From an uncultured Chloroflexota bacterium (GTDB taxonomy: Bacteria; Chloroflexota; Chloroflexia; Thermomicrobiales; UBA6265): a stretch of 17,540 nt of DNA. Positions 1 through 6,022 of the stretch are shown piece by piece. How positions within the stretch are numbered: position 1 is the first letter of the stretch; each line of letters begins with the position of its first letter. The notes below the pieces were generated by a model. That model was not told the DNA's origin, searched no databases, and saw only the letters and a list, made by a program, of their open reading frames with translations. The stretch spans positions 1-17,540 of the forward strand of contig CALGSZ010000076.1 of NCBI GenBank assembly GCA_937901745.1, read 5' to 3'. The position numbers were made by a program, and so were the translations under genes.

Positions 1-10
1 TCCGCGCCGC

Positions 11-175
11 TTAGCGGGTCTCCTTGTGCGGGGTGTGGCGCCCGCACCAGCGGCAGTACTTGCGCAGCTCGATTCGGTCGGGCGTGTTCCGCCGCGACTT
101 GTTCGTCTGGTAGTTGCGCCGCTTGCACTCCTCGCAAGCGAGCGTCACAGCGATTCGGACGTCTCCGCGAGCCAT
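11..175 (-). CDS. rpmG: 50S ribosomal protein L33
   Basis: A 54-residue protein beginning MARGDVRIAV and ending HTPHKETR, the normal length and pattern of bacterial L33, a small protein of the large ribosomal subunit. The family core is visible: CEECKRRNYQTNKSRR, then LRKYCRWCGRHT. Both Cys-x2-Cys pairs are present (residues 14/17 and about 40/43), so this is the zinc-binding C+ form rather than the Cys-free paralogue that some bacteria use under zinc limitation. The ATG is preceded by GAGGA at a suitable distance. In many actinobacteria rpmG precedes secE and nusG; those genes would lie beyond the left edge and cannot be seen. A strong intrinsic terminator sits only 42 bases upstream, so the promoter is either squeezed into that gap or lies beyond the terminator. 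Identity is confident. Confidence 0.96.
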   Translation of the reverse strand: MARGDVRIAVTLACEECKRRNYQTNKSRRNTPDRIELRKYCRWCGRHTPHKETR

Positions 176-217
176 TCGATCCTCACATCTTGCGGCCGCG
201 CCGGTTGGCGGCCTACG

Positions 218-247
218 AAAAAAAGACCTCTGCGCGAGGCGCGAGGT
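218..247 (-). terminator. Intrinsic (rho-independent) terminator, minus strand
   Basis: Read on the minus strand, ACCTC-GCGC pairs with GCGC-A-GAGGT around a 3-base loop (arms 226-235 and 239-247, one bulged base at 231). It is followed within two bases by seven consecutive T residues (218-224 on the plus strand read as A). This is the classical stem plus U-tract and the best such element in the window. It would end transcripts of the upstream UBP zinc finger gene. Because it lies just 42 bases before the rpmG start codon, it could also act as an attenuator of rpmG. Confidence 0.8.
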
Positions 248-387
248 GCTCGAAGAATAGCGGCCCGCGGGCGGTCTGCCGGACCCCGTTCCGCATCACG
301 ATGGGCCGCACTAGATCCCAGGCCCAGGCCCACGCGCCTGAGGCGCGAGCCGCCAGCCGATCGGCGTGACCGCAGGCCGGTCCGGAC

Positions 388-663
388 TCATGCGCCCGGG
401 GCCGCGAAGAAGAGCTCATCGCGGTAGCACCAGCTCCAGTTCTCGCCGGGCTCGGCCGAGCGGATGATCGGGTGCCCCGTCGCGCGGAAGTGAGCCGTCG
501 CGTGGCGGCCGGGCGAGTTGTCGCAACAGCCGATGTGGCCGCAGGTCTGGCACATGCGCAGGTGCACCCACCGCGTGCCCTCCGCCAGGCACTCCTCGCA
601 GCCCTCGATCCGATCCGGGAGGGCGCTGATCTCGATCGCGTCGGTATGCGTGCAGGCGTTCAT
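388..663 (-). CDS. UBP-type zinc finger domain protein
   Basis: A 91-residue protein that is almost entirely one ZnF-UBP domain. The hallmark pattern runs the whole length: CTH (4-6), GCEECLAEG (21-29), RWVHLRMCQTCGHIGCCD (31-48), HATAHFRATGHP (54-65), EPGENWSWCYRDE (71-83). Many conserved Cys and His residues are kept, including C4, H6, C22, C25, C38, C41, C46/C47, H54, H58 and H64, so the fold should bind zinc. In eukaryotes this domain binds the ubiquitin C-terminal diglycine in deubiquitinases. Stand-alone bacterial copies are common in actinobacteria, but their partner is not established. The ATG fits the domain, since the first ligand pair begins at residue 4. There is no clear Shine-Dalgarno; instead a long hairpin ends one base before the ATG. 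It is predicted cytosolic. Confidence 0.88.
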   Translation of the reverse strand: MNACTHTDAIEISALPDRIEGCEECLAEGTRWVHLRMCQTCGHIGCCDNSPGRHATAHFRATGHPIIRSAEPGENWSWCYRDELFFAAPGA

Positions 664-712
664 GCGCTGGGGCGGGAGCGGTACTGAGAGCCTAGACCGC
701 TCCCGCCAGCGC
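664..712 (-). repeat. Long bulged hairpin abutting the UBP zinc finger start codon
   Basis: Arms 664-682 and 696-712 are complementary over 17 base pairs, interrupted only by a two-base GG bulge in the first arm, with a 13-base loop (683-695). On the minus strand it lies 11 bases after the stop of the secreted-protein gene and one base before the ATG of the zinc finger gene. There is no T-tract. It could be a U-less terminator of the upstream gene, or a structure that hides the ribosome binding region of the downstream gene. The pairing is seen directly; the role is inferred. Confidence 0.6.
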
Positions 713-723
713 TCACCAGACGG

Positions 724-1152
724 CTACGGCGCGATGACGGCGCGCGAGCTCGCCCGCTTGCAGACGAACTTGCCCTTCTTCTTGGCGCTCACGACCGCCT
801 TGTAGCGGCGCGGCGGGGCGTAGGGGTCTGCGGGGACGATCTTGCGCGCGGGGATCGCGAAGCGCCCGTTGGCCTGGGTCTTGGCCTGTCCGACCCGCTT
901 GCGGCCTGCGCGCAGCACGACCTTGCGGTTGGCCCGGCAGACGCGCTTCGCCTTCGAAGAGCCCTTGGGCTTCACCTTGCCGGCGAAGCGCGAGTTGGCG
1001 TAGGGATCTTCGGGGTTCCCACTGGATCCGGCCTTGAACGCCAGCGTCACCGTGGCCGGCACTTTCTTGGCCTTCTTCGGCGCCGCCGTGGCGACGCCGG
1101 CAACTGCGAGGACGGCGACCAGCGCGATCGCCAATGCCTTGAACCTGTTCAC
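724..1152 (-). CDS. Small basic secreted protein of unknown function
   Basis: A 142-residue protein if started at the GTG (MNRFKALAIALVAV...), which is directly preceded by AAAGGAGGAACC, a near-perfect Shine-Dalgarno. An ATG five codons upstream overlaps that ribosome binding site and is less likely. Residues 1-24 or so form a signal peptide (MNRFK, then a hydrophobic Ala/Val/Leu core and an Ala-rich cleavage region). The mature part is very rich in Lys and Arg and contains two VC+ motifs (VCRANRKV and VCKRASSR), each after a basic stretch. The two cysteines could form a disulfide between two related beta-strand segments (FAGKVKPK / YKAVVSAK). The pattern recalls small secreted beta-sandwich proteins of Thermoleophilia, but no named family is claimed. 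It is predicted to be exported. No partner is evident. Confidence 0.75.
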   Translation of the reverse strand: MNRFKALAIALVAVLAVAGVATAAPKKAKKVPATVTLAFKAGSSGNPEDPYANSRFAGKVKPKGSSKAKRVCRANRKVVLRAGRKRVGQAKTQANGRFAIPARKIVPADPYAPPRRYKAVVSAKKKGKFVCKRASSRAVIAP

Positions 1153-1201
1153 GGTTCCTCCTTTCATTGACTAGCTCAAGAACTCCGCCTCGAGATCCGA
1201 C

Positions 1202-1224
1202 GCGGGCCGCGTGCCGTAGCCCGC
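1202..1224 (-). terminator. Possible weak hairpin terminator after the glycoside hydrolase gene
   Basis: GCGGGC (1202-1207) and GCCCGC (1219-1224) form a six-base-pair GC stem with an 11-base loop, 20 bases after the stop codon of the hydrolase gene read on the minus strand. There is no T-run. It may separate the hydrolase unit from the small secreted-protein gene downstream. Six-base GC arms occur by chance in DNA of this composition. Confidence 0.25.
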
Positions 1225-1243
1225 TCGATCGACTCTCGCTCAC

Positions 1244-2659
1244 CTACGGCTTCCACGCGAGGCTCACCTCCTGCCCGATCCGCGCGCGAAGCTTCGGCCT
1301 GCCGGCGACCCGAAGCCGCACCCGGAAGACCTGGCCCGCGCGAACCCTGGCGCGCCTCACCCGGCGCCAGCCCTTGCCGCGCTGGCGCTCGATCACGAGG
1401 ACACCCCCGACCGGCGCGCGACCCCAGCCCAGCACGCGTCGTTTAGAGCGCTTCTGAGGCAGGAACGGGAACCGCCACGCTCTAAACGCAGGCTTACGCG
1501 CCCCCTCCCGGAAGTTCTCCGCAAACGCGAGCCCTGCCTGGAGGTTGTGACGCCCTGGCTGCCCGTCGAAAGCTGCATCCCGCACCTGCAGGTTGATCGC
1601 CACACGGGCGCCCTGCTTCCAGAGGATGTAGAGGGCTTCCGTTAGCCAGCGCGCATGCTTGCGCAGAGGCACGCCGATCGGGTCCGGAGGCTTGCTTTCC
1701 CACCACATCTCCGTCATCCAGACGGGATGCCGCTTGCGAGAACCACCGATCTGGCCATGCCTCTCGGCGGCACGCAGGATGCGCACCGCGTTTTGTAGAT
1801 CAGGCGTCGACGCGTCATCGGGATGCAGCGCGCTGCGCCGCGGGCCGCCACTGGTGTTGATCGCGTGATAGGCGAAGACGTCGAACTTGGCCTTGTCAGC
1901 GCATTTCCTCGCTGGGCGAAGCTTCACGCGTCCGCGCAAACAGAACACCTCCCGCCAGAACGCGAGCGGTCGCGTCCGCGCGACTCGGAGTGAGACGGAT
2001 CCAACCTGGTCCCCATAGGGCCCAAGCCCCACCGAGACCACTCGGTTCTCAGCGCCGGCCGCCTTCACCCCCTCGTAGAAGGAGCGCAGCATGCGCCGGT
2101 AGTGCCGCGCCGCGACGAGCTGGCGGCCCCGCCACTGGGGCGTTAGGTAGACGCTCAGGTTGGCCTCGTTCCAGGCCTGAAAGTCATCAACCTCCGGGAA
2201 GCGTTTCGCGAGGGCGGTTGCGAACGACCGCAAGGCAGCGGGGCTCGGCTGCCACGTCCCCTCCGGCGCCCAGGCGGGCCGCTCCGGCCCCTCGGCCCAC
2301 GTGGGAGCCGAACGGACGCTGAGGAGGGGCCGGATACCGCGGGCAAGAGCGTCGTTGACGAAGGCGTCGAGCCGCTCCCATTGGTACGCCGGGTCATCGG
2401 GATCCTCGGGAGTCGCTGGCTCGCTCGGCGCGACATCGCGCCAGATGACGTTGACTCGCGCAATGGAGCTGGCGCTCGCGAGGGTGAGATCGAGAGCGTC
2501 GGCTCGAACGCTCGGGTTCGCGGAGAGGTAGCGGCCACTATCGAAGAATCCCGTCTCAAGTGGTCGCGCGGCCAATGCACTCGCACCGCCTGCGAGGCAA
2601 ATCAGGAGCGTGGCGACGCCTGCCGCCCCAGCCCATGTCAGTGACAAGCGTCGGCTCAA
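1244..2659 (-). CDS. Secreted clan-A glycoside hydrolase (GH39/GH5-like, PslG-type)
   Basis: A 471-residue protein. Residues 1-31 are a signal peptide or uncleaved anchor. About 35-380 look like a (beta/alpha)8 glycosidase: ARVNVIWRDVAPSEP (67-81), WERLDAFVNDALARGIRPLLSV (94-115), QAWNEAN with the likely acid/base E165 (161-167), FDVFAYHAIN (259-268), and HPVWMTEMWW with the likely nucleophile E317 (311-320). The NE then TE arrangement is typical of clan A. The C-terminal 75 residues look like a small Arg-rich beta-sandwich. It probably cuts a polysaccharide outside the cytoplasm; PslG of the Pseudomonas psl locus is a known analogue of a hydrolase inside an exopolysaccharide locus. The start codon is TTG with no clear Shine-Dalgarno, 8 bases after the preceding gene, so translational coupling is likely and an earlier start is possible. 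The substrate is unknown. Confidence 0.82.
   Translation of the reverse strand: MSRRLSLTWAGAAGVATLLICLAGGASALAARPLETGFFDSGRYLSANPSVRADALDLTLASASSIARVNVIWRDVAPSEPATPEDPDDPAYQWERLDAFVNDALARGIRPLLSVRSAPTWAEGPERPAWAPEGTWQPSPAALRSFATALAKRFPEVDDFQAWNEANLSVYLTPQWRGRQLVAARHYRRMLRSFYEGVKAAGAENRVVSVGLGPYGDQVGSVSLRVARTRPLAFWREVFCLRGRVKLRPARKCADKAKFDVFAYHAINTSGGPRRSALHPDDASTPDLQNAVRILRAAERHGQIGGSRKRHPVWMTEMWWESKPPDPIGVPLRKHARWLTEALYILWKQGARVAINLQVRDAAFDGQPGRHNLQAGLAFAENFREGARKPAFRAWRFPFLPQKRSKRRVLGWGRAPVGGVLVIERQRGKGWRRVRRARVRAGQVFRVRLRVAGRPKLRARIGQEVSLAWKP
1440..1488. repeat. Perfect 11-bp inverted repeat inside the hydrolase gene
   Basis: CGTTTAGAGCG (1440-1450) and CGCTCTAAACG (1478-1488) are exact reverse complements separated by 27 bases. 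They lie in the coding sequence at the joint between the catalytic domain and the C-terminal beta domain (protein FRAWRFPFLPQKRSKRRV). The arms are less GC-rich than the surroundings. Function unknown; it could be an mRNA hairpin. Confidence 0.55.
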
Positions 2660-2667
2660 TTCAGTCG

Positions 2668-3147
2668 CTATGTCCGCCGGCGCCGCAGGAGCGCGAACGC
2701 TAGGGCCGCCAACAGGCTCAAACCGAGGATCACGGGCAGCATCGGACCGAGGCCGTCATCGCTTCCGCCGATGACATCGGCCACCAGCGCGCGGATGGGC
2801 GAATCCCCCCCAGCGTCGCCATCCACGTCAGCGGCATCGGAACTGTCGTTCTTAGAGCGTCCCTCGCGATCGATCCGTGGCCCAGTGGCTTCGGCGATAC
2901 GCGCAACCGCTGCGCCGTCCGGGCCCAACCGCTCAAGCCGCCGAGCAACCTTGGGAGGCAGGGCCGGCGAGTCCGATCCGGAGCCTTGGTTGTCGAGGTG
3001 GCGGCTGGGCTTATCGCCGTCAGCGCCAGGAATCATCTCCGTGTACTCGTCGACAGCTGCCGGCGGGGCTGCGTCTGCAGGGGCCGCCCCGAGCGCAAGC
3101 ATTGCCGCAGCGAGCAAGAGCCCTGAAGCCGTCCTTGGTGATCGCAT
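2668..3147 (-). CDS. Secreted protein with C-terminal membrane anchor, unknown function
   Basis: A 159-residue protein starting MRSPRTASGLLLAAAMLALG. The chosen ATG has AGGGG 5 bases upstream and begins a clear signal peptide (cleavage near ADA-APP, about residue 27); the frame stays open further upstream, but that region is the divergent promoter. The mature N-terminus carries DEYTEMIPGADGDKPS (33-48). The middle is Asp/Ser/Gly-rich and probably disordered, and LPPKVARRLERLGPDGAA (63-80) may be helical. The end is one hydrophobic helix (about 134-154) followed by RRRRT, giving an outside-facing protein held by a stop-transfer tail. There is no LPXTG motif. It is the first gene of a two-gene unit with the glycoside hydrolase (8-base gap), so it may act with that enzyme at the cell surface. 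I do not assign it to a named family. Confidence 0.75.
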   Translation of the reverse strand: MRSPRTASGLLLAAAMLALGAAPADAAPPAAVDEYTEMIPGADGDKPSRHLDNQGSGSDSPALPPKVARRLERLGPDGAAVARIAEATGPRIDREGRSKNDSSDAADVDGDAGGDSPIRALVADVIGGSDDGLGPMLPVILGLSLLAALAFALLRRRRT

Positions 3148-3178
3148 CGCTGCCCCTATGTACGTCCGAGGCACCGAA

Positions 3179-3209
3179 AACCTGACAACTCGATATCGGA
3201 TGTCAGGTT
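3179..3209. promoter_or_regulatory. Perfect 9-bp inverted repeat in the divergent promoter region (candidate operator)
   Basis: AACCTGACA (3179-3187) and TGTCAGGTT (3201-3209) are exact reverse complements. The 13-base spacer contains an 8-base palindrome, CGATATCG (3191-3198). The element fills the middle of the 92-base gap between the divergent starts at 3147 (minus) and 3240 (plus). Its position and symmetry suggest the binding site of a dimeric regulator, or overlapping divergent promoter elements controlling the hydrolase unit and the polymerase gene. No regulator is identified. Confidence 0.55.
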
Positions 3210-3225
3210 CGCCGCAGGTCGTCCG

Positions 3226-3231
3226 TATATA
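3226..3231 (+). promoter_or_regulatory. Possible -10 box (TATATA) before the first polymerase gene
   Basis: TATATA ends 8 bases before the ATG at 3240. If used as a -10 box, transcription would start about at the start codon, giving a leaderless or nearly leaderless mRNA, which is common in actinobacteria. However AGAGAGG lies 2-3 bases before the ATG and could serve as a poorly spaced ribosome binding site of a longer transcript. The right arm of the inverted repeat (3201-3209) lies roughly where a -35 element would be. Confidence 0.3.
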
Positions 3232-3239
3232 GAGAGGCG

Positions 3240-5249
3240 ATGTCGCAGATAGCTGCCGGGCGGGTTGCGTCCGCCGCGACACTCAGAGCAACCGAGACGA
3301 AGAATCGCGCTCGCGCATCCCTTGCACGCGTGGGGCCGCTCCTCGGCGAGGTCGTTCTGCCATTCACGCTAGTTGCGTACCTCGCGATTGCTGGCGGCGG
3401 CTACGACGTGGTCATCCGCTCCGAGGTCGGTATCGCAGTCTGGTGGATCCTGCTGCTTGGCACGCTCGTGGGAGCTCTCCCCGTGGCTCGAATCGGACGC
3501 GCTGGCTGGATCGGCATGGGCCTGCTTGCCGCGCTCCTGGCCTGGACCGGCCTGGCGTTGCTGTGGACCGAGTCGGCAGAGCGCACGATGGTCGAGTTCG
3601 GCCGCGTCGCGATGTTGCTCGGCGTCTTCGCCCTCGCTCTGTTCGCAAGCAGGCCCGGGTCCCTGAACCGCGTGATCTGGTCGGTGGGCGCCGCGATAGC
3701 GACCGTATCCGTGCTCGCCCTGATCTCACGCCTTCAGCCCGAGCTCATCCCACCCCGTCCGGGCATGGAGCTCCTCTCGGAGGCGCATCGCCTGAGTTGG
3801 CCGCTGGATTACTGGAACGGCCTAGCGGCATTCGTCGCGATGGGCATCCCTCTCGTCCTACACGCGTCGGCGCACGCGCGCAGCGTGATTCTCCAAGGCC
3901 TCGCAGCATCAGCGATCCCGGCGATGGCGACTACCGCGTTCTTCACCCTCTCACGCGGCGGCGCCGGCGAGATCGCCATCGCCCTGATAGTGCTCTTGCT
4001 GCTCTATCCGCGACGCCTCGCCTTGTTGCCGACGCTCGCGCTCACAGGCTTCGGCTCCGCGATCCTGATCGCTGGCGCTGCACAACGCGACGCCCTCGAG
4101 AGCGGGCTAATCGATACAGCGGCCGCCCGCGCCCAAGGCGACGAACTCACCTGGATGGTCCTCGTCGTCTGCGCTGGCATGGGGCTCTGCCAAGTTGCGA
4201 TCAGCCTTGCGAGGAAGCATGAGTTCGGTCCACGGATCCGTGTGTCGCGCCGCGCGTCAGTCGCCGCCGTCGGAGCGGCCGCTGCTGCCGCGATCGTCCT
4301 CGCCTTGATCATCGGTCTCCCTGGGGAGCTCTCGGCGCGGTGGGGCGAGTTCAAACAGCCAACGACCGATGCTGAGATCCTCGGGAGCGCAGACTCTGGG
4401 AGGCTTCAGAGCGCTAGCGGACGCGGCCGCTACCAGTACTGGCAAGCAGCTATCGATGCTGCTAAGAGCAAGCCCTTCACCGGCATTGGGCCCGGAACGT
4501 TCGAGTATTGGTGGACCCGCAACGGTGACCTGCACGGGTTTGTCCGTGACGCCCACTCACTCTTCTTCGAGTCCCTTGGTGAGCTAGGTCTCGTTGGACT
4601 CGCGTTGGTGCTCGCGCTAGTCCTGGGATTCCCGTTGGCAACTGGAGCTCGTGCAATCACTCGCCAACCCGCGTCTCGACCCGGTGTCGCAGCAGTGCTC
4701 GCCGCCTTTGCCGCTTTCTGCGTCGCAGCGGCGATCGACTGGGCCTGGGAGCTGACGGTACTGCCAGCGGCCCTGTTTGTTCTTGCGGCCGCGCTGGCAC
4801 GCTCCTCAACAAGCGGTTGGGCCGAGGCTGACCACCACCCAGCCAAGGTCAGGGTTATGTCCGCTCCCCTAGCCCTGGCTGCAATCGCCATCATCGCCAT
4901 TCCCGCGGCTACCGCAGGTGAGCTTCGGCAGAGCCAAGTGTCGGCCCGTGCTGGCCATCTTGCACCTGCCTTCGAAAGCGCCCGGACGGCGAGCGGTCTG
5001 CAACCCTATGCCGCTAGCCCCGCTTTGCAACGCGCTCTCGTACTTGAGCTCCAAGGCAACCTTTCAAAGGCACTGCGGGCCGCTCGGGATGCGACCGTCA
5101 GAGAGCGCACAAACTGGCGGACGTGGCTAGTCAGAGCCTGGCTCGCAGCGAAAGCCAACCTCCCAGCCGAGGCGGTCGCAGCGTATCGTGAGGCACGCGA
5201 GCTGAACCCTCGCTCCCAGATACTTGACGAGCGAAAAGCTGGCCGATGA
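3240..5249 (+). CDS. Wzy / O-antigen ligase-like membrane protein with TPR-like C-terminal tail
   Basis: A 669-residue polytopic membrane protein. About residues 33-330 hold many hydrophobic helices. The Wzy_C/O-antigen ligase signature follows: RYQYWQAAIDAAKSKPF (397-413), GIGPGTFEYWW, a periplasmic loop with the conserved HSLFFESLGELG (His439), then more membrane helices to about residue 555. The last 105 or so residues are soluble and helical with TPR-like repeats (AFESARTASGLQPYAASPAL, LELQGNLSKALRAARDA, LPAEAVAAYREARELNPRS). Proteins of this superfamily polymerise lipid-linked repeat units (Wzy) or move glycans to an acceptor (WaaL type); sequence alone does not separate these. The TPR tail, presumably outside the membrane, may bind a partner such as a chain-length regulator. 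The stop overlaps the next start as ATGA, so the downstream small gene is translationally coupled. It is divergent from the hydrolase unit. Confidence 0.85.
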   Translation: MSQIAAGRVASAATLRATETKNRARASLARVGPLLGEVVLPFTLVAYLAIAGGGYDVVIRSEVGIAVWWILLLGTLVGALPVARIGRAGWIGMGLLAALLAWTGLALLWTESAERTMVEFGRVAMLLGVFALALFASRPGSLNRVIWSVGAAIATVSVLALISRLQPELIPPRPGMELLSEAHRLSWPLDYWNGLAAFVAMGIPLVLHASAHARSVILQGLAASAIPAMATTAFFTLSRGGAGEIAIALIVLLLLYPRRLALLPTLALTGFGSAILIAGAAQRDALESGLIDTAAARAQGDELTWMVLVVCAGMGLCQVAISLARKHEFGPRIRVSRRASVAAVGAAAAAAIVLALIIGLPGELSARWGEFKQPTTDAEILGSADSGRLQSASGRGRYQYWQAAIDAAKSKPFTGIGPGTFEYWWTRNGDLHGFVRDAHSLFFESLGELGLVGLALVLALVLGFPLATGARAITRQPASRPGVAAVLAAFAAFCVAAAIDWAWELTVLPAALFVLAAALARSSTSGWAEADHHPAKVRVMSAPLALAAIAIIAIPAATAGELRQSQVSARAGHLAPAFESARTASGLQPYAASPALQRALVLELQGNLSKALRAARDATVRERTNWRTWLVRAWLAAKANLPAEAVAAYREARELNPRSQILDERKAGR

Positions 5250-5470
5250 AGACGTCTGACTTCGACCTAGAACAAGTCTCAGCCCGACTTCGCGGAGAGA
5301 GGCCTCTTCCCGATCCCCACTTCCAGGACACGTTGCGACGTGACCTCATCAAGCTCACGGCAGAGCGTCGCTCGGTTCGCATAGCCCTCGCGATAACCAC
5401 CGCCTTGGGCGGATTCCTGCTGGTCTTTGCGGCGGTCGGGGTGCTCGGAGTCGGCCCCTTAGCCGCCTGA
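5246..5470 (+). CDS. Small single-pass membrane protein, candidate anti-sigma factor
   Basis: A 74-residue protein with a soluble N-terminal part (LEQVSARLRGERPLPDPHFQ, then LRRDLIKLTAERR) and one hydrophobic helix (about 46-69). The LxxRLRxxRPxPxPxF...LRxxL pattern recalls the cytoplasmic N-terminus of actinobacterial membrane anti-sigma factors, but the zinc motif HxxxCxxC is absent and there is no extracytoplasmic domain beyond a few residues. It overlaps the polymerase gene by four bases (ATGA). It also overlaps the 3' end of the convergent ECF sigma factor gene by 12 bases. That context is the main reason to propose that it binds the sigma factor at the membrane. Alternatively it is an accessory subunit of the polymerase. 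The ORF is real by coupling and codon style; the function is inference. Confidence 0.6.
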   Translation: MKTSDFDLEQVSARLRGERPLPDPHFQDTLRRDLIKLTAERRSVRIALAITTALGGFLLVFAAVGVLGVGPLAA

Positions 5471-6004
5471 CGTAGATGCTGGCTTCACATTCGCGAGCTC
5501 TGCACGTAGACGCCGGAGCGCACGCGACAGTATCTGCTCGACATTCGCCACGCTCAGGTTGAGGACTTCAGCGATCTCGCGAGCAGTGAGGTCGCCACCA
5601 AACCTCAACGCGATCACCTCTCGTGAGCGCATGTCAAGTGCCTGCAAGGCCGCGTCCAGCTCTGGGCTAACACCCAGCACGGGCTCTTCACTTGCGGCCG
5701 CCCGATGATCTGCTGTACCCATCTCAGCTCGGGCAGCTACGGATGTTCGCGTTGTCTCGGCTCGATGGTGATCAATCAGGACGTTCCTTGCTATCGCGAG
5801 CAACCATGCACGGAGAGATCCCCGTCGTGGGTCGTAGCGACCCCAAGACCGAAGCGCGAGCTCAAAGGTGCGCTGCGTGAGGTCTTCCGCGTCCTCGCGA
5901 TTTCGGACCCGATAGCCGAGATAGCCATAAACCTCGGACATGTGCTTCTCGTAGGCGGCAGCGATCTGCCTGGCCCTGCGTGCGTAGCCCCAGTCCCAAC
6001 TCAC
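5459..6004 (-). CDS. ECF-family RNA polymerase sigma factor (sigma-70 family)
   Basis: A 181-residue protein of normal ECF length. Region 2 is at about 17-82: YEKHMSEVYGYLGYRVR, then REDAEDLTQRTFELALRSW (36-54) and LRAWLLAIARNVLIDHHR (64-81). After a linker, region 4 is at about 117-168: LDMRSREVIALRFGGDLTAREIA followed by the recognition helix region NLSVANVEQILSRALRRLR. It would direct RNA polymerase to a small regulon, possibly the polysaccharide genes. The start is GTG, 18 bases after the glycosyltransferase gene, so it is the last gene of the polymerase-glycosyltransferase operon. An ATG at codon 22 would cut into region 2 and is unlikely. The 3' end overlaps the small convergent membrane-protein gene by 12 bases. 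The family is certain; regulon and signal are not. Confidence 0.93.
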   Translation of the reverse strand: MSWDWGYARRARQIAAAYEKHMSEVYGYLGYRVRNREDAEDLTQRTFELALRSWGRYDPRRGSLRAWLLAIARNVLIDHHRAETTRTSVAARAEMGTADHRAAASEEPVLGVSPELDAALQALDMRSREVIALRFGGDLTAREIAEVLNLSVANVEQILSRALRRLRAELANVKPASTSGG

Positions 6005-6022
6005 AGAGTCTTTGCCTGCTGC

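Noticed and set aside
333..347. Small perfect hairpin CGCGCC-TGA-GGCGCG downstream of the UBP zinc finger gene
   Set aside because: Six GC pairs with no T-run are common by chance here, and the much stronger terminator at 218-247 explains the gene end better.
176..387. Possible tRNA gene upstream of rpmG, as seen in some actinobacteria
   Set aside because: I looked for a T-loop GGTTCGAATCC-like sequence and a cloverleaf and found neither.
26..427. Plus-strand open frame of 133 codons over rpmG and its upstream region
   Set aside because: It runs antisense through the certain rpmG gene and the terminator, and its Arg/Ala-rich sequence has no family features.
3443..4222. Long plus-strand open frame (259 codons) inside the first polymerase gene
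   Set aside because: It is Arg/Pro-rich, has no recognisable domain, and lies in another frame of a gene with clear membrane helices and family motifs. High-GC DNA produces such shadow frames.
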